The notes under the pieces are model-generated. The model was given only the letters and a program-made list of their open reading frames with translations. It did no database searches and was not told the origin of the DNA. A stretch of DNA of 46,073 nt from JBBIWA01 sp037439425 (lineage in GTDB: Bacteria; Acidobacteriota; Blastocatellia; RBC074): positions 1 through 46,073 of the forward strand of contig JBBIWA010000042.1 in assembly GCA_037439425.1 (NCBI GenBank), given 5' to 3'. Shown here in pieces: positions 1 to 7,982 of the stretch; the stretch's first letter is position 1, and every line of letters starts with the position of its first letter. Position numbers and translations under genes: made by a program.

Positions 1-82
1 GACAACGTGAATCACCACGAGGCAAGCTCGTGGCATCAGTAGCTCAGAAGCTTGCCTAGCCGACAACGTGAATCACCACGAG
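1..82. repeat. Short direct repeat at window edge
   Basis: A 21-base unit beginning GACAACGTGAATCACCACGA occurs at 1-21 and again, identical, at 62-82. The 61-base period and position at the edge suggest a small tandem duplication whose left part may lie outside the window. No function is visible. Confidence 0.6.
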
Positions 83-232
83 AGCAAAAAGGATCGGATC
101 GTGCTTTACAACAAGAATGACTTCGGCATCCGCTTGAGTGGACGGCTGATGAAGCGGGAGGTGGGGTATACTGCCCCTGCCTTGCTCGCTGGCTTCTGGA
201 ACTTGCTCCCCCATCATTGACGCGCTCGAACG
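83..232. other. Intergenic stretch without convincing gene
   Basis: The plus strand stays open from 11 to a stop near 220 (residues such as KKDRIVLYNKNDFGIRLSGR), but there is no start codon with a ribosome binding site and I recognise no family. It may be the eroded end of a gene lying to the left. Confidence 0.3.
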
Positions 233-382
233 CTACTTGGTCGCTCGCAGATTCAGCAGTTCGCCTAGCAGCTCCAGCAGATGCTCGGTTTGGGGGGCTA
301 TGACCATGTTTTCAAAGATCAATTTGGGTAGAAACTGATGGCGTGCGCTCCCAGGGACGCCAAACACATAAGCCGCTTTCAT
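233..382 (-). CDS. Possible small ORF or gene-end relic, 49 aa
   Basis: A 49-codon frame runs from ATG at 382 to TAG at 233, just downstream of the penicillin acylase stop. The product begins MKAAYVFGVPGSA and ends with a leucine-rich helix (HLLELLGELLNLRATK). There is no strong Shine-Dalgarno sequence; the ATG lies 9 nt after the upstream stop, so translational coupling is possible. I do not recognise the family. It could equally be the tail of a decayed larger gene. Confidence 0.25.
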   Translation of the reverse strand: MKAAYVFGVPGSARHQFLPKLIFENMVIAPQTEHLLELLGELLNLRATK

Positions 383-390
383 ATCTAATC

Positions 391-2505
391 TCATCGCGAC
401 GCCAGTTGCCGGTTCAAGACTTTCTTCCTAGTCACATGCTTTTCCAACTCAGCGCGATTCATAAAGTAGGTCGGTTTGACTTTGCTCTTGCTGAAGAGCT
501 TCTCGGCCTGATCGTCCCAGTGAGGAGAATCTTTGTGATCGCTTTGGCCCAGCGGCAGTACGGTGTAAGACTGCGGCGGGTTAGTGAGAATCACAATCTG
601 GGTTGAAGTCTGACCGCTGCGGCCGACCATCTCTTTGCCGCGTTTATCAAAACCAATCGCACGCGGCGTGGCCATCCCGGCTTCAGTCACCGAGCCGCCC
701 CCAACCGGATAGGTCTTGCCGCCCGCGCGGCCGATACGGAAGTAGCGGCCGTAAGGAACCTGTAACGAGCCGAACTCGCTCTTGAGCCAGTCTGCAGCTT
801 TAGTGACTGCGGCGAGCAGTTGCGTGTCCGTAAGCGACGCAGGCGGAGTCACGGCGCGGCGCTGAAGCTCTTCGTCAAACGAGATCTTGAAAGCGTAGTA
901 GGCCAATGCTTCGACTGAATCGGCATCGCTACGCCGATTCCAGCGCTGAATCATCCGATAGACTTCAGCCGCATCACTGTTGCTGTCACTGCTGCGGTTC
1001 CTTTCCCAGGCCGCTTTCAATCGTTCTTGCCACAACTCGGCTTTGTAGACTTGAGGGCTAAAAGCGATCTCAATTGCCTGCTGGAGTGTCACGTTCCTGG
1101 CTGCGTCAAGCTGCTCCAGCGTCATCGCGGCGCGTTGATGCGGCTCCCGTCTGGTATCGTTGTAGACGTAGGGCCGGTCGGCGTACTTTTCGGGCACAAG
1201 CGGGCTGTCTTTCATCATGGCAAAGGGCGAGACGTTGTTGTTTTGCATGTAGCCCTGCGGCGGATTGGTGATTTGCACCAGATCCTTAAGGGGATGCAGT
1301 CCCTGCCACTCGTTGGCCGAAGTATTTCCGGGGATGGGCCTGCTCGGATCGACGCCTTTGTCTCTGATGGGCACGCGCCCATTACGCACATAATAGATAT
1401 CGCCTTGCACGGTGCCGACCATGATGTTTTGCGCCATCAGTTGTAGGTGTGAGAGCGCCTGTTTCATCTCATCCAGATTTTTGGCTGTCATCATTTCATG
1501 AATCTGATCGACGAGACCGACTTCATTCATATATGGGATCGCCATCGCGTAGGCTTTGCCCGGTCTACGAGCCACGACGGGCCCGTGATGCGTGTATTCG
1601 ATCTCGACCTCTTTGACCTGGAGCTTGCCGCCATCGAGCACTTTGATCTGCTCTTTACGCACGGTCATATCGCGCCATTGCCCGTCGTATTTGTATTGGC
1701 GTGGATTGGCAGGATTGATCTCTTCCTCGAAGATGTCCGATGTGTCAGGTCCGCCCGTGGTCATGGCTACGGAAGCCCATCGGCTGTGGCCCAGAGAAGC
1801 GAAGGGGATGCCGAGAATACAGACGCCCGAAACAGCGTAATCGCCTGCATAGATGCGCTGTTCGTAGAAACGAAACTCGCCGTACCAACTGAGGTGTGGA
1901 TCAATGATTGCAATCGGCGCTTTCATGGCCGTGCGACTCGGCGCAATCAGCATTTGATTGGAGCCGCGATAAGCGACCGGGTCGGGATCGATCCCGGCAC
2001 GCCTGAGGTCGGCGCCCGCTTCGCCCAGCGGCCAGCCCCAGATGATGTAGCGACCGAGCGCGATGACCTGCGCGGGGTGGAGCTCCGGCGCCCATTTCGG
2101 CACCTGCTCCGGATGCTCTTTCATGAATTGCTTGATGCCCTCTTGATAGGCCTCAATCGCCGCGCGCATCTTGGGGCTGACTTCATTGTATCTTTCACGG
2201 CTGATCGCTGCGTGCCGCCACATCCGTTGGATGTAATCATGCCGGAACCATTCCGGGCCGAAGACTTCCGACATCGTGCCTTCAGCCTTACGATAGTTGC
2301 GCAGCAATTCTTCCAAACGGTCTTCCGCCTGAGCATAGCCTGCAGCAAAAGCGGCGCCTTCGAGCGTCGGCGCGAAGATGTGCGCAATGCCGTATTCGTC
2401 ACGCAGGATCTCTATCTCTTCGCTTTCGGCAGTGATCTGTTGAGGAATAATCCCGAGAGAGAGCAGGAGGAGAAGAACTGGCAGAAGCAGAAAGGCTCTT
2501 TTCAT
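391..2505 (-). CDS. Penicillin acylase family protein (peptidase S45, Ntn hydrolase)
   Basis: A 704-residue exported amidohydrolase of the penicillin/acyl-homoserine-lactone acylase family. These cleave an amide bond after self-cleaving into alpha and beta chains, usually in the periplasm. The ATG at 2505 is chosen because it is preceded by AAGGAG at good spacing and opens a clear signal peptide (MKRAFLLLPVLLLLLSL); the frame continues 16 codons upstream without such support. The expected nucleophile is the Ser in the GSNQM context (about residue 182), which becomes the beta-chain N terminus. The downstream IDPHLSW motif and an Asn in QNNNVSP fit the family fold. It lies 44 nt downstream of the beta-propeller gene on the same strand, probably one operon. 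The substrate cannot be told from sequence. Confidence 0.88.
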   Translation of the reverse strand: MKRAFLLLPVLLLLLSLGIIPQQITAESEEIEILRDEYGIAHIFAPTLEGAAFAAGYAQAEDRLEELLRNYRKAEGTMSEVFGPEWFRHDYIQRMWRHAAISRERYNEVSPKMRAAIEAYQEGIKQFMKEHPEQVPKWAPELHPAQVIALGRYIIWGWPLGEAGADLRRAGIDPDPVAYRGSNQMLIAPSRTAMKAPIAIIDPHLSWYGEFRFYEQRIYAGDYAVSGVCILGIPFASLGHSRWASVAMTTGGPDTSDIFEEEINPANPRQYKYDGQWRDMTVRKEQIKVLDGGKLQVKEVEIEYTHHGPVVARRPGKAYAMAIPYMNEVGLVDQIHEMMTAKNLDEMKQALSHLQLMAQNIMVGTVQGDIYYVRNGRVPIRDKGVDPSRPIPGNTSANEWQGLHPLKDLVQITNPPQGYMQNNNVSPFAMMKDSPLVPEKYADRPYVYNDTRREPHQRAAMTLEQLDAARNVTLQQAIEIAFSPQVYKAELWQERLKAAWERNRSSDSNSDAAEVYRMIQRWNRRSDADSVEALAYYAFKISFDEELQRRAVTPPASLTDTQLLAAVTKAADWLKSEFGSLQVPYGRYFRIGRAGGKTYPVGGGSVTEAGMATPRAIGFDKRGKEMVGRSGQTSTQIVILTNPPQSYTVLPLGQSDHKDSPHWDDQAEKLFSKSKVKPTYFMNRAELEKHVTRKKVLNRQLASR

Positions 2506-2549
2506 GACTGTGTCTCCTTGAAATCCGAAGATGCCGAGATTGGGTCTGC

Positions 2550-3893
2550 TCACTCAGCCTTCAGCTGAGCACCTTTTGTAATACGATAAAGCTTCGACGC
2601 TGTGCGGATGATCAGACTGCCACGAGCGATCGCGGGCGTGGCCATGCACATCTCATCGAGCGAATTCTTGCCGAGCACTTTGAATTCAGAGCCAGCCTGA
2701 ATCACGAAAGTGTCTCCATCTTCGCTCAGGCAGAAGATCTTACCGTTGTAAGCCCACGGTGATGAGGTGAAAGCTCCGGCGCCGGGCTCGATCCGCTGCT
2801 TGCCGTAGATCTCTTTGCCGGTTCTGGCATCGTGGCAGGTGAAGAACCCGCGATCAAACAGCGTGTAGTAATAATCGCCATAGACAATTGGTGAAGGATT
2901 GTACGGACCAGCCTGAGGTTGATACCAGGCGATATACTGATTGCTCTTCTCGCCCTCTTTGAGTGAGATGTCACCTGAAGCTCCCGGACGAATAGCATAA
3001 ACCGGACGATGCTGATCACCGACGTAGCCTGAGGTGATGTAAAGCAAACCGTGTGCTGAGAACGGAGTCGGGATGACAATGGAAGACATTCCGGAAAATT
3101 CCCACAGCAGTTTGCCGTTCAGGTCATAGGAGATGACCTTTTTGGTCGCTGGCACAATGAGCTCAGTGCGCAGCCCGTTCTCCCAGATGTAAGGTGTCGC
3201 CCAGTTGCTTCCTCTGCCACGATCCACTCTCCAAATCTCCTGGCCGGTCTTCTTGTCGAAGGCTGCGAGAAAAGAATTTTCTTCGTTATCGTTGACGATG
3301 TAGAGGCGATCTTTGTGCAGCAGCGGTGAAGCCGCTGTCCCCCAGCCGAAGCGAGTCTGATAGGCGGGAAATCGTTTCGACCAGAGCAGCTTGCCATTCT
3401 TGTCAAAGCAGAACAGGCCCAGATTGCCAAAATAGGCATAGACTCGCTCGCCATCGGTGACCGGCGTCTCCGAGGCGTAGGAGTTTTTCAAATGGCGCGA
3501 ACTCGGGGGCGTGCCTTTATAGACTTCCCTTTCCCACCGAATCTTGCCGCTCTTCCAGTCTACGCAGTAGACCATCCAGCGATGCTCAGAAGTGGGAGCC
3601 TTGCGTTCGCCGCCAAAGTACAAGCCTTTCTTGGGCGGTTCAGTCTCACCGAGGTTGATGACCGAGGTGAGGAAGATGTTATCTCCCCAAACCACAGGCG
3701 AAGACCAGCCCAGGCCAGGAATCTCAGTCTTCCAGGCGACATTTTCAGTCGCGCTCCAGGTATCGGGTAAATTCGGGTCTTCTGCGACGCCGATTGACTG
3801 CGGGCCACGAAACTGAGGCCATTTGTCATTGGCGACCACTCCAATCGCTAGCAGCCATGCCGCTGCCAAGGCAACGATCCATTTAATACGCAT
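2550..3893 (-). CDS. PQQ-binding-like beta-propeller repeat protein, exported
   Basis: A 447-residue protein with a signal peptide (MRIKWIVALAAAWLLAIGVV) and repeated propeller blades of the PQQ/BamB-like type: WPQFRGP at the start, then recurring blades such as YCVDWKSGKIRWE, FDKNGKLLWSK, AFDKKTGQEIWR and YDLNGKLLWEF. These resemble quinoprotein dehydrogenase propellers, but no cytochrome domain or obvious catalytic set is seen, so a binding or scaffold role is as likely as an enzyme. The start at 3893 has AAGGGGG upstream. It is the first gene of a probable two-gene operon with the S45 hydrolase. Confidence 0.85.
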   Translation of the reverse strand: MRIKWIVALAAAWLLAIGVVANDKWPQFRGPQSIGVAEDPNLPDTWSATENVAWKTEIPGLGWSSPVVWGDNIFLTSVINLGETEPPKKGLYFGGERKAPTSEHRWMVYCVDWKSGKIRWEREVYKGTPPSSRHLKNSYASETPVTDGERVYAYFGNLGLFCFDKNGKLLWSKRFPAYQTRFGWGTAASPLLHKDRLYIVNDNEENSFLAAFDKKTGQEIWRVDRGRGSNWATPYIWENGLRTELIVPATKKVISYDLNGKLLWEFSGMSSIVIPTPFSAHGLLYITSGYVGDQHRPVYAIRPGASGDISLKEGEKSNQYIAWYQPQAGPYNPSPIVYGDYYYTLFDRGFFTCHDARTGKEIYGKQRIEPGAGAFTSSPWAYNGKIFCLSEDGDTFVIQAGSEFKVLGKNSLDEMCMATPAIARGSLIIRTASKLYRITKGAQLKAE

Positions 3894-4062
3894 CGGTTCC
3901 CCCTTGTCTTCAGGATGGAAAAACGCTTTCTCGCAAACGCCAATTGAAGCGTTCTAGATTGTAAATCGCCTGAAGCTGAGCGACAATAGCAGCGCTTTTG
4001 TTTATCGGCTCACTTGAGGAGCGAGCCTTTATGCAGAAAGGCAAGCCTGTCTTTACCGGGAA

Positions 4063-4812
4063 ATGATGAAGGAGCGAAACTCCATTCTCCACCCTCTCTC
4101 CCTGATTCTGTGTCTGGCCTCCTTGGTTCTGATTGGTAAGGCCTTTTCCCGTCAGCTCAAGTCAGGGCCAGCTGTGCCGAGCCAGAACAGTTGCCTGGCT
4201 TGCCATCGCCAGGAAGTGGGAAGAGCTGGGCAGGTCGTAGCACTCCATCTGGCCAGCAGGCACGGCCAGGCTTCAGTTGGTTGCCACGGATGTCACGGTG
4301 GCGATCCATCTGAAACGGATAAAGCCAAGGCTCATGTGGGCAACTTCGTCGCTAAACCGGATGCCAGTGGCATGCTTCAAATGTGTGGCCAATGCCACGT
4401 TCAGCCCACCAGACAATTCAAAGCCAGCCGCCATATGCCGGCTCGGCGTAACAGCCCGCGCCTGGATTGCGCTGAATGTCACGGCGTGCATACTATCGGC
4501 TCGCCGCCAGAGAGTTTTAGCTTCTCGATGTTTTGCGCTGGCTGTCACGGTCTGGAATATCTGCCTGCGCTACCCGAAGCTTTTCAAAAGATGCTCGATC
4601 TGACCGATGAGCTAGGGGCCGAGTTTCGCCGCCTGGCAGAGTCAGAACGCGCGCCATTGGCTGAAGTCACCAAGCGCCGGAAAGAGATTCGCCGCCTCAC
4701 GGCTGAGCTGGTGCATTCGACGGATTTAGAGGGTGGTCTGGAAAGGATCCCACACATTCTGAAACTAGGCGCAGAACTTAAACGTCAGATGGAGTCGGAG
4801 CGAAGGCGCTAA
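4063..4812 (+). CDS. Pentaheme c-type cytochrome, exported
   Basis: A 249-residue protein with an N-terminal hydrophobic signal or anchor (LSLILCLASLVLIGKAF) and five CxxCH haem sites: CLACH (44-48), CHGCH (74-78), CGQCH (108-112), CAECH (136-140) and CAGCH (158-162). Spacing and extra histidines (SRHGQAS, SRHMPAR) fit bis-His multihaem cytochromes of the NapC/NrfH/cytochrome c554 style that carry electrons in the periplasm. The C-terminal 80 residues have no haem sites and are charged and helical. It is divergent from the propeller/S45 operon across about 170 bases. Partner reductase unknown. ATG codons at 4063 and 4066 are both possible starts. Confidence 0.85.
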   Translation: MMKERNSILHPLSLILCLASLVLIGKAFSRQLKSGPAVPSQNSCLACHRQEVGRAGQVVALHLASRHGQASVGCHGCHGGDPSETDKAKAHVGNFVAKPDASGMLQMCGQCHVQPTRQFKASRHMPARRNSPRLDCAECHGVHTIGSPPESFSFSMFCAGCHGLEYLPALPEAFQKMLDLTDELGAEFRRLAESERAPLAEVTKRRKEIRRLTAELVHSTDLEGGLERIPHILKLGAELKRQMESERRR

Positions 4813-4855
4813 CGCTAAGTTAAGCAGCAGAAATGTTCTAGTATGATCCTGATCC

Positions 4856-5727
4856 ATGAAGACACCAACAAAATTCGTTAGCGACCTAAGCGAGACACAA
4901 CGTGAGGAACTGCGCCAGGTGATGAAGACTGGTAATGAACAAACCCGACGGCGCGCTCACGCGGTTCTGCTCAACGCCCGCCGCAATAGCGTGGACCAAA
5001 TCGCAGTCATCTACGAAGTAGATCGCGATACGCTCAGCAATTGGCTTGATCGCTGGGAAGATGAAGGCATCGCTAGAGGATCAAGAAGGACACGGCCGCA
5101 AACCCATTCTTAACGAAAAAGAACAACGACGAGCGATCAAGAGCGTTGAGAAAGATCCGTCTTCAGCCAAGCGGAGCCTCTCGAAGATCGAAGAAAAGAC
5201 CAGCAAAAAGATCAGCCTTGATACGCTCAAACGGCTTCTCAAGAAGGGCTTCCAAGACCCGGAAGCGCCTGCGACGCAGCACAGGCAATAGACGTGATGA
5301 AGAGGACTTTCAAGCCGTGAAGGCTGAACTGGAGCGATTTCAAAAGATGGCCCAAGCGGGTGAGATCGATCTTTACTACGGCGATGAGATCAGCTTCACG
5401 CTCGATCCTTGTCTGCCTTACGCCTGGCAGACGATCGGCGAAACGATCGAGATTCCCGCTGCGACGAGCGAGCGAATCAATGTTTTTGGCTTCTTCAACA
5501 CTGAGCAGGATTTTTTCGTCTTAGAGAAGATCACCATCACTTCTGAAATAGTCGCCGCTTGTCTTGACCAGCTGAACTTGAGGATCAGCAAGCCGACGCT
5601 GGTCGTCATAGACCAAGCAGCTATCCAGGTCGGCCAAGAAGTTGACTCTCGCCGAGAAGAATGGGAGGAGAGAGGCTTGTAGATTTATTTGCTCCTTGCG
5701 TATTGCCCCGAATTGAACCGCGTTTGA
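4856..5727 (+). pseudogene. IS630-family transposase, broken by two frameshifts and stops
   Basis: Three overlapping frames together give one IS630/Tc1-like transposase. 4856-5075 carries the helix-turn-helix (RRAHAVLLNARR, IAVIYEVDRDTLSNWLDRWEDEG). A second frame from about 5070 reads EDQEGHGRKPILNEKEQ to LKRLLKKGF. A third frame from about 5255 reads KRLRRSTGNRRDEEDFQAV and the catalytic domain with the first Asp in YYGDE. The second Asp motif is altered (IDQAAIQ where DNAxxH is usual). A TAG follows WEERGL, then IYLLLAYCPELNRV and TGA, before the final Glu motif. It is a non-functional relic. No terminal inverted repeats were identified. Confidence 0.85.
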
Positions 5728-5889
5728 TGATCGAGTCACAAGCTCCAACACGAATTGATCTAGCTGGAGGGGAGAGTTTGTATCTGGCCGCTCTATCTTT
5801 TTCACGAAAGCGCGCTGCGGGGTAGCTGGCTGAGCAGATGAAGAGAGGTGAGCTATAGTTATTTCCGTTCTCAACGAACTCAGGATCCA

Positions 5890-6723
5890 ATGATTCACTT
5901 CATCGAGCTGCTGATCTCGACTGTTGCGCTGCGTCCCTACGTCTTCACCTTCTTTGCCTGTTATCTCTTTCTGGCCGTCACGCAGATGGGCTGGAAGAGG
6001 GCGGCGCTCTTCACTGCGCTGGCTTATCTGGTGGCCTTCACCTGCGAATGGAGCTCAGCGGTCGCCGCAACAGGTTTTCCCTTCGGGCTGTATTACTACA
6101 TTGACACGACGCGCGACCGCGAGTTATGGATTGCGGGTGTGCCATTTATGGATTCGCTCTCGTTTACGTTTCTCTCTTATGTCAGTTGGGAAGTGGCTAC
6201 CATCTTGCTTGGCCGATTGCGTGTAAGCTGGCGTGATGTGCAACTAGAAGATGGCGAGCAAGTGCGGCGCTCCTGGAAGGTAGCGTTTCTGGCTTCGTTT
6301 CTGATGATGTATCTCGACATCATCATTGATCCGGTGACACTGCTGGGAGAGCGGTGGTTTTTGGGCAAGATTTATTACTATCCTCAGGGTGGCAGTTACT
6401 TCGGAGTGACGATTACTAATTTCCTAGGTTGGTTTTTTGTCTGCTTGGTGATTTTGCGATTATTCGTGTGGTTGGAGAAGCTCGTGTTCAGCCGGAAGCA
6501 GCCACTGACGGCTTCGGCGGGGATGCTAAGCTATCGTTACAAAGCGTTGGGGCCGATAGGACTCTACTTCGGGGTAGTGGGCTTCAACCTGTTTGTGACT
6601 TTCTCGATTGGTGAGGTGCTGCTGGGGCTAGTAGGCGTTTTTATCGTCCTGCCGCTGGCACTTTTGATTGTTATTGTCTTCTACCAGAGCTATCGAAATA
6701 ATCTGGCGCAGCGCGCACAGTGA
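5890..6723 (+). CDS. cruF: Carotenoid biosynthesis protein, CruF/DUF422 family
   Basis: A 277-residue integral membrane protein with about seven hydrophobic segments. Conserved-looking polar stretches between them (CEWSSAVAATGFPFGLYYY, MYLDIIIDPV, YYPQGGSYFGVTITNFLGWF) match the CruF/DUF422 family, which hydrates the 1',2' double bond of an acyclic carotenoid end group in the membrane. The ATG at 5890 has AGGA six bases upstream; an in-frame GTG at 5848 is less likely. No other carotenoid gene is nearby. It ends 7 bases from the convergent TrmJ gene. The family call is fairly firm; the exact substrate is inference. Confidence 0.78.
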   Translation: MIHFIELLISTVALRPYVFTFFACYLFLAVTQMGWKRAALFTALAYLVAFTCEWSSAVAATGFPFGLYYYIDTTRDRELWIAGVPFMDSLSFTFLSYVSWEVATILLGRLRVSWRDVQLEDGEQVRRSWKVAFLASFLMMYLDIIIDPVTLLGERWFLGKIYYYPQGGSYFGVTITNFLGWFFVCLVILRLFVWLEKLVFSRKQPLTASAGMLSYRYKALGPIGLYFGVVGFNLFVTFSIGEVLLGLVGVFIVLPLALLIVIVFYQSYRNNLAQRAQ

Positions 6724-6730
6724 GTTTTAT

Positions 6731-7441
6731 TCACCTCTCCAATCCGTGTTTGATTTTCCGCAATGCACCGCAGAGGAGCATCACTTCGTGCTCGGTTAAA
6801 TTGAGTCTGAGCAGTGAGCGCCGGAGCTTGCGTGTCAAATCCGGTTCATTACCCGGCCGTGTGAAATCAGCCAGGCGCAGCACCTCAAGCGCGAGTTGCA
6901 GTGCCGCTTCGATTTCGCCAGCCGTCGCCAGAGGGAGCTTTCGAGGCGGCGGTGAAGGCAGCTCCTGGTTTCGAGTCAACTCGTAGCAGCAGATCGCCAC
7001 TGCTTGCCCTAGATTCATTGAGGGGCAATCCGGCTCGGTCGGGATACTCATCACGCGATGGCAGTAACTCAAGTCTTCGTTCGTCAGACCGTGTTTCTCC
7101 GAGCCGAAGACCAGCGCCAGCCGGTGAGCAGTTTCACGCAACTCGCGGCTCAAATCTGCGGGCGTGTAGAGTGCTTGTTTAGGCTCGACTCGCCTGCGGT
7201 CTGCCGTGCCCACCACCAGAGTGCAATCGGCGATAGCTTCAGCTAATGATCCGACCAGGCAAGCCTGGTGGATGACATCGGTCGCATTCACTGCCGAGAC
7301 CACTTCATCCCACACGGGCGGGTAAGGCGTAACCACGGAGAGCTTGGTCAAACCGAAATTCTTCATCGCGCGCGCCGCAGCGCCGATATTGTTCGGATCG
7401 CGCGGGCGAACGAGCACAACCTGACAGGATAAGAGCAGCAT
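6731..7441 (-). CDS. trmJ: TrmJ-like RNA (cytidine/uridine-2'-O)-methyltransferase, SPOUT class
   Basis: A 236-residue SPOUT methyltransferase. It has the N-terminal motif VLVRPRDPNNIGAAARAMKN and the trefoil-knot SAM-binding motifs LVFGSEKHGLTNED and SIPTEPDCPSMNLGQAVAI, in the order of the TrmH/TrmJ group. A C-terminal helical extension of about 70 residues resembles TrmJ, which methylates ribose at tRNA position 32. The ATG at 7441 gives a normal family length; a GTG at 7462 would add seven residues and neither has a strong ribosome binding site. TrmJ versus another TrmH-group enzyme is uncertain. Confidence 0.82.
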   Translation of the reverse strand: MLLLSCQVVLVRPRDPNNIGAAARAMKNFGLTKLSVVTPYPPVWDEVVSAVNATDVIHQACLVGSLAEAIADCTLVVGTADRRRVEPKQALYTPADLSRELRETAHRLALVFGSEKHGLTNEDLSYCHRVMSIPTEPDCPSMNLGQAVAICCYELTRNQELPSPPPRKLPLATAGEIEAALQLALEVLRLADFTRPGNEPDLTRKLRRSLLRLNLTEHEVMLLCGALRKIKHGLER

Positions 7442-7565
7442 AAGGCTACCAATTGATTCCACTTTTGCTTTTTTCCCCTTTCGGGGCAGCGATTATAGTA
7501 TGGAACGGCGATTTCTGAGGAGTCATTCAGCTCGCGCCGCGCCGCCCAGAAAAATGATGAAAACC

Positions 7566-7740
7566 TGGGTACGCACGCTTGCGAGCGTGCTCGGTCCTCG
7601 GTAACGGCTTGCTCGACGAAGACCGGCACGCCGGAGGCGTGCCTGCCCAGGATTTTCCGCAGGAGTCTTTCAGGTCGTCATGGATGATGCCCTGAAAGCG
7701 ATGAAAAGCTTACGAGCGCACGTTTGCGAGCGCGTAGAAT
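7566..7740. repeat. Cluster of short GC-rich palindromes (REP-like)
   Basis: Within the intergenic gap 7463-7982, a perfect 7-bp stem GCACGCT/AGCGTGC lies at 7573-7590 (4-base loop). A perfect 8-bp stem GGCACGCC/GGCGTGCC lies at 7625-7643 (3-base loop). A related GAGCGCACG...CGAGCGCG stretch lies near 7713-7735. The same GCACGC core appears in the long inverted repeat at 30853-30926, so these look like members of a dispersed intergenic palindrome family. No gene is seen in this gap. Confidence 0.55.
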
Positions 7741-7839
7741 CTTCACTCGTAACTAAAGACTAGCGCAAGGATGCGTGCGTACTCAGGGATTTTCTGAGGG
7801 GCCAAAGAGCATAGGAACTCCCTTCGTCCCCATTTTCGC

Positions 7840-7867
7840 TTGACTATCTGTCCCCTGTCGCTACTAT
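7840..7867 (+). promoter_or_regulatory. Possible sigma70-type promoter for the S41 protease gene
   Basis: TTGACT at 7840-7845 and TACTAT at 7862-7867 are separated by 16 bases; an overlapping TATAGA is an alternative -10. This would leave a leader of roughly 110 bases before the start at 7983. Based on similarity to consensus only. Confidence 0.4.
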
Positions 7868-7982
7868 AGACACAAGAGGCGTGGTGCCGCCCGCGCCTCT
7901 TTAGTTTAAGGTCATTGCAGGTGTGAACTGCGCGGCGTGTCGCTTCAAGCACGGATGGTTGATTTATATTAAGGAGTGAACT

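Noticed and set aside
1498..2568. Long plus-strand open frame (356 codons) opposite the S45 hydrolase
   Set aside because: The minus strand has signal peptide, ribosome binding site and S45 motifs; the plus frame has no recognisable motif and is a shadow created by GC-rich codons.
4856..5682. Programmed frameshifting as an explanation of the IS630 frames
   Set aside because: Two shifts plus a stop before the last Glu motif and an altered second Asp motif indicate decay rather than regulated translation.
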